A stretch of 64,000 nucleotides of DNA from Desulfobulbaceae bacterium (GTDB lineage: Bacteria > Bacteroidota > Ignavibacteria > Kapaibacteriales > UBA2268): positions 1 to 64,000 of the forward strand of contig JAGXRP010000060.1 of the NCBI GenBank assembly GCA_018335795.1, read 5' to 3'. The notes under the pieces are model-generated. The model was not told the origin of the DNA. It saw only the letters and a program-made list of their open reading frames with translations, and made no database searches. Below, piece by piece: positions 20,901 through 29,680 of this stretch. The position numbers and the translations under genes are program-made. Position 1 is the first letter of the stretch; every line of letters begins with the position of its first letter.

Positions 20901-23900
20901 AAGTGACACAGTAGCAGTGCAATACAAAGCAAATATGTTTTGGTACCAGTTTTTCATTGCAAGAGTTCCAATTCGCGATATTTATCCGAACAATACATCA
21001 TATCAGCAAGGCAGAAACTACCGCAACCCGATGCACATTTTATTTGACCCGAGCAAACGTGGTATTTATAACATGAACCCATTATTCTTAGACGAAGTCA
21101 ACCCGAATTTCGACCCGAGTAATGTATGGAGTACTCGACCTGATATTAAACCCAAAGTATGGTCGGGTATGATGCGATTGCTCTCATCGTTCAATACAAA
21201 TTTCGATACAGAAAATATCGAATATGTAGAAATAATGATGCGTGTAAATGCTTACGAACCCGGTCAGACTAAGATGTACATCGATTTTGGTCAAATCAGC
21301 GAGGATATTATTCCCAATAAAGTTTTGAATACGGAGGACGGCATTACAACTTTGAATCCATTGCCAAACGGATTAATTGATGAGGGCGAAGATGTCGGGA
21401 TTGACGGTATAAACAATGCTCAAGAAAAGGTGATATACCCCTTTCCATTAGGCGAAGAGGATGACCCTGCTCGTGACGATTATGCTTTTAATTTTACAAA
21501 AAATGACGACGAGCGCACATGGCAGGATTTCATAAAATATAATAATTTTGAAGGAAATTCTCGCGTATCGGAATTGGGGCAATTCCCAGATTCGGAAATA
21601 TTGAACAAAAACAACGGACAAGAAATATCGCTCGACAATAGCTATTTCACATACGAAGTCAATCTTTCGCAATCAGCTGCCGACGCAGCGAATAATCCTC
21701 AAATCGTAGGTGGTAACCCACAAACAGGTTGGTTTTTATATAGAATTCCAATTCGCAAGCCGATTGACAGAGTGGGCAACCCCCTATTTTCTAACATTCA
21801 ATACGTTAGAGTGCGCTTCCAAGGCGGTTATTTAGATGCTTCGATTGATGATTGGAAGCTCGTCGGTTCGCAATGGCAAAGAGTAAGTAATTTACAACCC
21901 AATGTCAATCCAAACGATAGTGTGTTGGCAGTATCATTTGTCAATCTTTGGGAAAATGCCGGACCACCGGATTATTACACGATGCCTCCGGGAGTTGCCG
22001 CACCACGCCAATTGAATAATCCTGACCCAACTCGTGACATAAGACTGAACGAGCAATCAATTGCAATAGGCGTGAAAAACCTTCGCTATGGCGACGAAAG
22101 GATGACAACACGCATTTTCCGTCAATTAGACCTATTTTACTACAAAAAAATGAAGTTTTTCATTCATGGCGATGGGTCAATGCCTGATAATGTTATCCCG
22201 GGTGCAGTCCCCAAAGCTTATGCCTTCCTTCGTTTCGGCATAGACTCTTCAAACTATTACGAGTACAAACGCCCACTTATGAGAGGTTGGCAAGATATTG
22301 AAATTGATTTACTCCAACTCACAGCAATTAAACAGCTTCGCGATTCGCTTAACCGATACGAACGATTTGAAATACCTGTGCCGGGCGACCCAAATGCAGT
22401 ATTTGCCATAAAAGGAAATCCGATTCTCACACGAGTGCAGTTTTTCGGCTTGGGTATAATCAATCCCGCCGAAAGATTCCCGAATGAATTGACCACAACA
22501 ATGTGGGCAAATGAATTAAGACTTATTTCTCCTGAAGAATCTGCGGATTGGGCAGGGATTGGCTCTTTCAATTTGGTACTCGCAGATTTGGGGACTATTA
22601 GTGGTAATTTCCAACACAGTAAGCCTAATTTCCACCAACTCGAAGAACGATTTGGAAATAGGAGCAATTCTACAAATTGGTCTGTGACGATGACCGGGAA
22701 TTTGGATAAATTCGCCCCAAAAAGTTTCAGCAATATGAAAATACCGGTAACTTATACTCATTCTGAAATTATGGAAACGCCCCAATTTGTGGCAAATGAT
22801 GATATATTTTTGAATGAAGCCGCATCAGCAGCATATAATCAAGTAATCCAATCAGGCGGAACTCCATCTGAAGCAGCTCAGGCAAGAGACAGAATTATCA
22901 ACCGTTCGCAGTCATTGAGGGTTATGGATAGCTGGGCAATAACAGGATTCAAATTCGGATTGCCTGTAAGTCATTGGTTAGTTAGTGAAACAATAAATAA
23001 AGCGACTGTTACCTATGCTTATTCGCAAGAATTTGAGAGAAATCCGATTTATGCTGAACGGTTCAATTGGCAATGGCGATTGGGCGTTCAATGGGGTACA
23101 AGTATTCCGGACTTCCTAAGTTTCAAACCATTTACTTTCCTTGATGGAATGCCATTTTTGGGCGTTTATAGTGGTGCGAAAATCAACTTTTTACCTACAA
23201 ATATCAACACTAACGTCACTTTCAATAGAAGACGTCAAACAGAGCAATCACGATTCCTCGATTTCCCGAGTCCTATTTTGCGTGATTTCTCTGCTATGCG
23301 TGTAATTAGTTTGAATTGGAAATTATCCGAAAGCGGATTCTTAAGCCCTGTGATTGATTATAATGTGTCAACAAACAGCACTTTGGTGAACATGGAATTT
23401 GACGAATTCGGTCAGCAACGCACAGGCGCACAAATTGGCTCGGCAATGTTCTTCAATAATGGAGAATTAATCAATTTCGGGACAAATAATTTGCACACGC
23501 AAACAGTATCCATTAATTTACGTCCGATGCTTCCCAATATCATTTCGCTTAACGAATTTATTGATATGACTGGAAGTTTTTCGACTACATACAATTGGTC
23601 TGACCCATTGCAAACTAAACCCGAAATTAGGGACATCGTCAAAAATGCTGGATGGACAAATTCGATTCGGTTCAATATGGGAGTGAAGTTGAAAACTTTG
23701 GGCGATGGATGGTTTGGGGTTGAAGCAGCAAAACCAACCGGAATCAGACAATTTCAACCACAAGTTGACACAACTACGAAAAAATCTTCATCAGGTTCGG
23801 GGGCTCTTTTTGCTCCAATTGCTATATTCAAACTAATATTTTTCGATTGGGACAAAGTAGATTTTGTCTTCACACAGCAAAATTCCAATCTTACACCCGG

Positions 23901-25188
23901 TGTATTTGGTGGCACAGGTATGCACAATTTCTGGGTGAATGGAATGACATTCCGCGAAAGCCAGCCAATTCACGGTCCAAGTTGGGCTTATCAAATGGGG
24001 CTTGTCGGACATCCGCACGGTGGTTATGACCTTGTAAGCTCAGACCAATTCCCATTCTTTGGATTTCAATCTTATACGGGATTGAGACCGGCAAATGCAC
24101 GTTTGCAAGATAATTACAGACAAACAACTTCGTTGAATATCAAGACCTCACGTCCATTATGGAAAGGGGCAACTATGGAATTATCCTGGAAAACCGAAGT
24201 AGGCTATAATCGCAATCAGACCGTTGTTACTGATGAATTTGGCAATCCTTCATTTACAAATATTATTGGCACTGAATCATTCAATCGCTCTTTCCTTACA
24301 TTCCCTACTATATTTGGATTCAATCCATTCAATAATACAATAGACAACGTAATCAGATTATACGAAGCACAAACTGCAATAGTAGAAAACAGATTTGTAA
24401 ATGGAGAAATCGACGAAGTAGAGAGAAATCAGCTTTATCAAAAAGCTCTGAATGAGGCTTTTTACAATGGATTGGAAATGTTTTCGATTACAGGTGGCGG
24501 AACAGCAAAATTCCTTCCGGCTGTGAATTGGCTTATTAGATGGGAAGGATTAGAAAATTTCTGGCTTTGGAAAGATTACGTCAAGAAAATGACATTAGAC
24601 CATCAATATACTTCTTCGTATAATGAAATGGCAAATTTGACCGATAATGGGCGAGCTGTTACTACTCAAACTGTCCAATATGCATTCCAGCCTCTTGTCG
24701 GTATAAATTCTACTTTCGACGAAAATCTTTTTGATGGAACTCTGACAGCAACTTTGAGATGGTCAAGCACTAAGTCTTTCATGATAAATTCGGCTGCTCG
24801 TTCGACAATTACATCCCAAACTACAAATGACATTACTGCCCAAGCCAGCTATACAATGAAAGGATTTGAGTTTGCATTCCTGGGTATATCACTACAAAAT
24901 GATTTCGAGCTTTCTTTCCTTTTCACTTATAAAACTAACGGGAGAGCCTTGTACAACATCACAAGCCCTGCCGATACATATGTTGGCGATGATGCCGGAG
25001 GACAAACTCTTGACGGTAATACTCAAATCATTATCGAACCGAGAGCCCGCTATTCATTGAGCCAAAGGCTTACAGCGTCATTCTTTGTGCGGTACGAAGG
25101 CACTTTTACCGAAGGTGCGGCACAACCGGGATTCCATTCTACACAAATCGGATTCGACCTCAGACTATCAGTTGCAGGCGGAAGATAA
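17995..25188 (+). CDS. sprA: Cell surface protein SprA (T9SS translocon / gliding motility)
   Basis: 2397 aa; GNVNLPLPTTLIRGGETLFG, VFIDDFEGAQRTIPLG, SFNMRGEWAMILPTPNK, GQEISLDNSYFTYEVNL and extended beta-strand-rich organisation characteristic of SprA. Confidence 0.93.
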   Translation: MIALRSGFIKIALIVSILSFSVVPSKASSKLFLSLNAPYLYTQSFIQFFMFQNLWSSTVLFPSIIQLQENNFEFAQNLMNTDQEIEIDTTQQEPLIPKETLEQSEQEPEIDTVNTQDNAPVDLNQILEPDEPTQIPDNTNQIPDPIPVITPLDTSNRIFFSDTDDGHFRRPQFLQRFETNRQSLYESSFGSSYKQPSGLKSQNKLDSTASSVRATESIDNDEISYPYVVKLDEYLQLRQSQIRGQIWDSLLTRYDLKMALSKGDLARLISQSTGLTIPIPPNPLTNIFGKPEISINVNGEVNIRLGVRWDSQNLGTVSQFGQTQFSPIFHQDIRIDVNGRIGDKLKLNTNWNTRRTFDFDNKFKIGFEGEDDDIIKLVELGNVNLPLPTTLIRGGETLFGARLDMQFGPLYIKTLFSQKRGERKFVDVRGGTSKQYFQLRAYDFAKNHFFVDTEYQKIYDKYFENSTPVIPVEGDSLRIKEIEVYESTNDIREGVSMAGTSIAIANLPPILRRNNESYPNTYKTLEIKAGEVERGNFIRLDSSKYRVDYNLGTVSIRNLRPDRYYAVSYRTEGPTNDPLDDRYHGDLSSLAGVKDTLILKLIYRPNMQPGFTTLWKRQMKNIFDINARNVNVNETNINIWYLRKTNDSTDVLEGAPDKLVTIFGVDQVNNSTGAPQPDGIFDLRPPFFDPNEGLITFPNSRPFDSALVRYFSRDDIGNPDLAREYIFSEPYDTTYDVARLNTARDRFIISGEVSGRASNRIQLGAFNLARGSVRVLLDGQELIENQDFIIDYFAGTLTLRNPRASLPNANLKVEYEQRDIFNISTRTLAGIRGDYLLHRSRYANANLGFTFMHYDQSALIDRVRLGEEPISNSIFGFDGNLNWETEFITRLLDYLPFYDTKAPSSFNMRGEWAMILPTPNKRLSEIASDNNEPVVFIDDFEGAQRTIPLGLNSTQWQHASPPVNTMFWESDTVAVQYKANMFWYQFFIARVPIRDIYPNNTSYQQGRNYRNPMHILFDPSKRGIYNMNPLFLDEVNPNFDPSNVWSTRPDIKPKVWSGMMRLLSSFNTNFDTENIEYVEIMMRVNAYEPGQTKMYIDFGQISEDIIPNKVLNTEDGITTLNPLPNGLIDEGEDVGIDGINNAQEKVIYPFPLGEEDDPARDDYAFNFTKNDDERTWQDFIKYNNFEGNSRVSELGQFPDSEILNKNNGQEISLDNSYFTYEVNLSQSAADAANNPQIVGGNPQTGWFLYRIPIRKPIDRVGNPLFSNIQYVRVRFQGGYLDASIDDWKLVGSQWQRVSNLQPNVNPNDSVLAVSFVNLWENAGPPDYYTMPPGVAAPRQLNNPDPTRDIRLNEQSIAIGVKNLRYGDERMTTRIFRQLDLFYYKKMKFFIHGDGSMPDNVIPGAVPKAYAFLRFGIDSSNYYEYKRPLMRGWQDIEIDLLQLTAIKQLRDSLNRYERFEIPVPGDPNAVFAIKGNPILTRVQFFGLGIINPAERFPNELTTTMWANELRLISPEESADWAGIGSFNLVLADLGTISGNFQHSKPNFHQLEERFGNRSNSTNWSVTMTGNLDKFAPKSFSNMKIPVTYTHSEIMETPQFVANDDIFLNEAASAAYNQVIQSGGTPSEAAQARDRIINRSQSLRVMDSWAITGFKFGLPVSHWLVSETINKATVTYAYSQEFERNPIYAERFNWQWRLGVQWGTSIPDFLSFKPFTFLDGMPFLGVYSGAKINFLPTNINTNVTFNRRRQTEQSRFLDFPSPILRDFSAMRVISLNWKLSESGFLSPVIDYNVSTNSTLVNMEFDEFGQQRTGAQIGSAMFFNNGELINFGTNNLHTQTVSINLRPMLPNIISLNEFIDMTGSFSTTYNWSDPLQTKPEIRDIVKNAGWTNSIRFNMGVKLKTLGDGWFGVEAAKPTGIRQFQPQVDTTTKKSSSGSGALFAPIAIFKLIFFDWDKVDFVFTQQNSNLTPGVFGGTGMHNFWVNGMTFRESQPIHGPSWAYQMGLVGHPHGGYDLVSSDQFPFFGFQSYTGLRPANARLQDNYRQTTSLNIKTSRPLWKGATMELSWKTEVGYNRNQTVVTDEFGNPSFTNIIGTESFNRSFLTFPTIFGFNPFNNTIDNVIRLYEAQTAIVENRFVNGEIDEVERNQLYQKALNEAFYNGLEMFSITGGGTAKFLPAVNWLIRWEGLENFWLWKDYVKKMTLDHQYTSSYNEMANLTDNGRAVTTQTVQYAFQPLVGINSTFDENLFDGTLTATLRWSSTKSFMINSAARSTITSQTTNDITAQASYTMKGFEFAFLGISLQNDFELSFLFTYKTNGRALYNITSPADTYVGDDAGGQTLDGNTQIIIEPRARYSLSQRLTASFFVRYEGTFTEGAAQPGFHSTQIGFDLRLSVAGGR

Positions 25189-25269
25189 TAACTTTTATCA
25201 TTCAAAAGATTATTTTACCGTGTTATTCGTATTTTTGTAAGTTACTATATTTATAAAAATGGGATAATT

Positions 25270-26622
25270 ATGTTGTCGAGTTACAAAAGTTTTCACTATA
25301 TCGAAGACATTCACAAATATGTCGGCGAAGAAGTCACTTTACGTGGCTGGGTTTACAATCTAACCGGTAAGGGAAAATTACAATTCATAATGCTTCGCGA
25401 CGGCACAGGAGTAATCCAATGCGTCGTATTTAAGGCAAATGTTAGTGAAGAAGCATTCGAAAATGCCAAAAGCCTGACCCAAGAATCATCATTGAGTTTG
25501 ACAGGCAAAGTAGTAAGTAATGAAAAAGCACCCGGTGGCTTTGAAATAGATGTCACAAATTTGCAAATTATTCAATTAGCTCAAGAATATCCCATAACTC
25601 CTAAAGACCACGGGGATTCATTTTTGATAGAGCATCGCCATTTGTGGTTGCGTTCATCTCGCCAACATGCTATTATGCGCGTCAGAGCGGCTGTGATGAA
25701 AGCAATTCGCGACTTCTTCGACGGTAACGGATTCAAACTCATGGATTCACCAATTTTGACACCGAATGCTTGCGAAGGCACTTCCACATTATTCGAAACC
25801 GAATATTTTGACTTGGGAAAAGCATATTTGTCACAATCAGGTCAACTTTATGCAGAAGCTACTGCACTTGCATTGGGTAAAGTTTATACTTTCGGACCTG
25901 CATTCCGTGCCGAACGTTCCAAAACACGTAAGCATTTGACTGAATTTTGGATGGTGGAACCCGAAATGGCATTTTTCGATTTGAACGACGACATGGATTT
26001 GGCTGAAGATTTGGTCGAATACATTGTACAATATTGCTTGAAGACATGCCAAAAGGAACTTCAAACCTTAGAACGTGACACTACGAAACTCGAAAAAGTA
26101 CGCCGTCCATTCCATAGAATGAGCTATTCGGATGCAGTTGATTGGCTGGTAGAAAACAAAATCCCTCTGAACAAGAAAATTGACGGCAAAGATGTCGAAA
26201 TACTTCCATTCCCATGGGGCGAAGATTTTGGTTCACCACAAGAGGAGGCAATCATGGAACAATTCGACAAACCGATGATAATTCATCGCTACCCGACTGA
26301 AATAAAAGCTTTTTACATGAAACGCGACCCAATCAACCCGAAAGTGGTTCTTGCGATGGATATGTTAGGTCCGGAAAGAGCCGGAGAATTAATTGGTGGC
26401 AGCCAAAGAGAAGACAATTTCGATTTGCTGTTAGAGCGAATCAAACATGAAGATTTGCCGGAAGACGAATTTAAATGGTATTTGGATTTGCGCCGCTATG
26501 GAAGCGTCCCGCACAGCGGTTTTGGACTCGGAGTAGAACGCACGGTCAAATGGATTACAGGAGCAACACATATTCGCGAAGTAATTCCTTTCCCAAGAAT
26601 GATTTACAGAATTACACCATAA
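25270..26622 (+). CDS. asnS: Asparagine--tRNA ligase
   Basis: 450 aa; OB-fold [34 protein letters not shown]; class II motifs [28 protein letters not shown] and [16 protein letters not shown]. Confidence 0.92.
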   Translation: MLSSYKSFHYIEDIHKYVGEEVTLRGWVYNLTGKGKLQFIMLRDGTGVIQCVVFKANVSEEAFENAKSLTQESSLSLTGKVVSNEKAPGGFEIDVTNLQIIQLAQEYPITPKDHGDSFLIEHRHLWLRSSRQHAIMRVRAAVMKAIRDFFDGNGFKLMDSPILTPNACEGTSTLFETEYFDLGKAYLSQSGQLYAEATALALGKVYTFGPAFRAERSKTRKHLTEFWMVEPEMAFFDLNDDMDLAEDLVEYIVQYCLKTCQKELQTLERDTTKLEKVRRPFHRMSYSDAVDWLVENKIPLNKKIDGKDVEILPFPWGEDFGSPQEEAIMEQFDKPMIIHRYPTEIKAFYMKRDPINPKVVLAMDMLGPERAGELIGGSQREDNFDLLLERIKHEDLPEDEFKWYLDLRRYGSVPHSGFGLGVERTVKWITGATHIREVIPFPRMIYRITP

Positions 26623-26656
26623 ATTGGAATATTATTCAATAAAAACGGATTTTGAT

Positions 26657-27955
26657 ATGTATGAAAATGTAAAAAAATATGACCCCGAACTGTACGACAT
26701 TTTGATGTTAGAAAATGGAAGACAGCACGACAAAATCGAATTAATTGCAAGTGAGAATTTCACTTCCGAAGCTGTAATGCAAGCGCAGGGCTCGGTACTG
26801 ACGAACAAATATGCCGAAGGCTATCCGGGTAAACGCTACTACGGCGGTTGTGAATATGTGGATATGGCTGAAGACCTTGCACGCGAAAGACTCAAAAAGC
26901 TATTCGGTGCGGAATATGTCAACGTGCAACCACACAGCGGCAGCAATGCCAACATGGCAGTCTATTTCACTTTCCTCAACCATGGCGACACAGTCATGGG
27001 ATTGAGCCTTGCACATGGGGGTCACTTGACTCATGGTTCGCCTGTTAATTTTTCGGGCAAATTTTATAACTTCGTGGCTTACGAATTAGACCCCGCAACA
27101 GGAAGAATTGATTATGACAAAGCGGCTGAATTAGCCAAAAAGCACAAACCGAAGTTAATCACAGTTGGTGCTTCGGCATATCCGCGTGATATTGATTTCA
27201 AGAAATTCCGCGAAATAGCAGATTCGGTGGGTGCTTTCCTATTTGCAGATATTGCTCATCCTGCGGGATTGATTGCAAAGGGTAAACTGAGCAATCCTGT
27301 CCCCTACTGCGATATCGTAGCTTCGACAACTCACAAGACTTTGCGTGGACCTCGTGGCGGTATCATCATGACACACAAGGACTACGAAAATCCATTCGGA
27401 ATCGTTGCGCCTAAATCAGGTCGCGTCAAAAACATCGGTGAAGTTTTAGATTCGTGGGTGATGCCCGGCGTTCAAGGCGGACCACTGATGCACGTAATTG
27501 CTGCCAAAGCTGTGGCATTCGGCGAAGTGCTGAGCGACGAATTTGATTTATACACAACTCAGGTAATTAAAAATGCCCAAGCTTTCGCCAAAGCACTTGT
27601 TTCCAAGGGATATGATTTGGTCAGTGGCGGCACGGACAACCATTTGATGCTTGTTGATTTGCGTAACAAAGGCGTAACCGGCAAACAAGCCGAAAATGCC
27701 CTTGATGAATCCGGCATAACTTGCAACAAAAACGCTGTCCCCAACGATACTCAACCACCATTGGTAACTTCGGGTATCAGGCTCGGAACTCCGGCGATGA
27801 CTACTCGCGGATTGAAAGAAGACGATTTCGTCCAAGTTGCTGAATTTATTGACAAAGTAATCACCAACGTCGGTAACGAAAGCGTTTACGTGCAAGTCCG
27901 CAACGAAGTGAAAGAATTCACATCGAAATATCCGCTGCATCAAAAGATGATCTAA
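26657..27955 (+). CDS. glyA: Serine hydroxymethyltransferase
   Basis: Likely ATG 26657 ([14 protein letters not shown]); [61 protein letters not shown]. Confidence 0.95.
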   Translation: MYENVKKYDPELYDILMLENGRQHDKIELIASENFTSEAVMQAQGSVLTNKYAEGYPGKRYYGGCEYVDMAEDLARERLKKLFGAEYVNVQPHSGSNANMAVYFTFLNHGDTVMGLSLAHGGHLTHGSPVNFSGKFYNFVAYELDPATGRIDYDKAAELAKKHKPKLITVGASAYPRDIDFKKFREIADSVGAFLFADIAHPAGLIAKGKLSNPVPYCDIVASTTHKTLRGPRGGIIMTHKDYENPFGIVAPKSGRVKNIGEVLDSWVMPGVQGGPLMHVIAAKAVAFGEVLSDEFDLYTTQVIKNAQAFAKALVSKGYDLVSGGTDNHLMLVDLRNKGVTGKQAENALDESGITCNKNAVPNDTQPPLVTSGIRLGTPAMTTRGLKEDDFVQVAEFIDKVITNVGNESVYVQVRNEVKEFTSKYPLHQKMI

Positions 27956-27965
27956 AATCTTACAG

Positions 27966-27996
27966 AGGCTGTCCACTTGGGCAGCTTTTTTTTTTT
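27966..27996 (+). terminator. Terminator after glyA
   Basis: GGCTGTCCACTTGGGCAGC hairpin followed by an 11-T run. Confidence 0.75.
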
Positions 27997-28144
27997 GAGT
28001 AAAATTTGGTTGATTTGCAAAATTTATTTATGTTTATAAAAATAGGGCTATACACAAATAGAATAGTGTTTAGTAAATGAAAAGCGAGAAATTGCACTTG
28101 AATTTTGTATGCCACCTTTTTTTTAATTTTTTTAGGGAGGGTTT

Positions 28145-29401
28145 ATGCGAAGTAGATTTTATATATTTCTTTATCTAATAGTACACACCATCATATTGCT
28201 CAAGCCACCGGGGACACAAGCCGAAAATCCTGAGTGGATGTATTTTCATGATATTGAATATGCTTACAACATCACAGCTATCGACAATAACATATATTTA
28301 ACATCAGGAGATGATTATGTTATTCGACTAAATTTAGAAAACTTAGAAATTGACACAATAGCGGAAATATATTCTGTGAGTAGCATTGCTCAAGACAAAG
28401 AAAAAAATATTTGGATGTCAACATTATTTAGTGGTATTTACAAATACTCTAATGGCAATCTGGAGAATTTCACGTCAAGCAATTCAGGTTTACCTGATAG
28501 CCGAGTGTCTGATTTAGTCATTGATGCCAATAATAATATTTGGTGTGCTACAAAACAAGGACTTGCAAAATTCGACGGTTCAGATTGGGAGGTTTACAAA
28601 TTTGAACATCTTGAAGCAAATGGATATATTTCAAGTTTGGCAATTGATAAGGATGGCTCAATCTGGGTAACAAATGCTTATTCACCTTACAGAATTGCGA
28701 AGTTTAACAATGGTAAGTTTATTCCTTATAATGGTGAAAACACTGGTATTACAAGTATCAATTGGTGCCAAGCTATTGATTTTGATTCCAAAGGAAACAT
28801 ATGGTTTGTTGCCGGACATTACCTCTCTGATTCATTAGGTGGATTGATTAGATATGATGGTAATGAATGGACTCATTATGATAAAGATAATTCCGGGATG
28901 GCTAACCATCAACTTTCTTCAATTGCCATAGACAGTAACGATATAATTTGGACTGGAGGTTTTGAGGGTGGATTGCACAGATTCGATGGTGAAAATTGGA
29001 TTAACTTAAATAGTTCAAATTCGGGTTTATCGGAGGATATTGTTCCTTTTATATCAGTTGATAATTATAATAACAAATGGTTAAATTCTGTTAATGACGG
29101 AATAGGAAAATTTGTTCTTGAAGTTTACAACGAAAATGGCGTTTTATTGCCAACAAGTGCAAATATTGCAATCGAAACTTTAAAGAATAAAGAACCTTTT
29201 ATTTATCCTAATCCTGCAAGTGAAATCATTACAGTGACTGATTTAATCAAAAGAGAAAGAAAGTTCAAAATATCAAATTTATACGGACAAACAGTTCTTG
29301 AAGGGACCTTCTATCACGAAATTGATATTTCAAAACTGATTCCAGGATTTTATTTTTTAAATGTTGATGATTTTATTTTAAAATTTGTAAAGATAGAATA
29401 A
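28145..29401 (+). CDS. Secreted two-component-propeller-like repeat protein with T9SS sorting domain
   Basis: Signal-like N-terminus; repeated NNIWCATKQGLAKFDG/DGSIWVTN/DIIWTGGFEGGLHRFDG units; C-terminus YPNPASEIITV...LYGQTVLEG...IPGFYFLNV...FVKIE. Confidence 0.8.
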   Translation: MRSRFYIFLYLIVHTIILLKPPGTQAENPEWMYFHDIEYAYNITAIDNNIYLTSGDDYVIRLNLENLEIDTIAEIYSVSSIAQDKEKNIWMSTLFSGIYKYSNGNLENFTSSNSGLPDSRVSDLVIDANNNIWCATKQGLAKFDGSDWEVYKFEHLEANGYISSLAIDKDGSIWVTNAYSPYRIAKFNNGKFIPYNGENTGITSINWCQAIDFDSKGNIWFVAGHYLSDSLGGLIRYDGNEWTHYDKDNSGMANHQLSSIAIDSNDIIWTGGFEGGLHRFDGENWINLNSSNSGLSEDIVPFISVDNYNNKWLNSVNDGIGKFVLEVYNENGVLLPTSANIAIETLKNKEPFIYPNPASEIITVTDLIKRERKFKISNLYGQTVLEGTFYHEIDISKLIPGFYFLNVDDFILKFVKIE

Positions 29402-29409
29402 TAATTTAA

Positions 29410-29562
29410 AAGGAGAAAAAATGTATTACAAAAACTATCAAAGTGCGTAAAGGTCAAAATTCCACACGTCTATCAACTATTGATTTGCCGCCTGCTCTAT
29501 ACTATTTAAAAATAGCTATTGACGACAAAATAATGACGAAACCAATAATTGTGGCAAAGTAA
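29410..29562 (+). pseudogene. Orphan remnant of a T9SS C-terminal sorting domain
   Basis: Open frame translating ...KTIKVRKGQNSTRLSTIDLPPALYYLKIAIDDKIMTKPIIVAK*, a sorting-domain ending without a PNP segment or cargo; absent from the ORF track. The preceding ATG/RBS (29421) is out of frame. Confidence 0.55.
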
Positions 29563-29606
29563 GAATAATACTCTTGGTGAATTTAAACTAAATAATTTAT
29601 ACAATT

Positions 29607-29640
29607 CCAAAAAAAAGCCCACAGTTAAAACGGTGGGCTA
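29607..29640 (-). terminator. Terminator of the cNMP/aspartase fusion gene
   Basis: Minus strand AGCCCACcgttttaactGTGGGCT followed by T run. Confidence 0.75.
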
Positions 29641-29680
29641 TGTTGTTTTTGATTTGTTCAAACGCTAAAATTTTTTTTAT

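Noticed and set aside
18946-24127. Many minus-strand ORFs of 60-158 aa inside sprA
   Set aside because: Wholly antisense to a convincing 2397-aa coding sequence, with no recognisable motifs or RBS.
27548-27976. 142-aa minus-strand ORF at the glyA 3' end
   Set aside because: Antisense of the conserved SHMT C-terminus; no family similarity.
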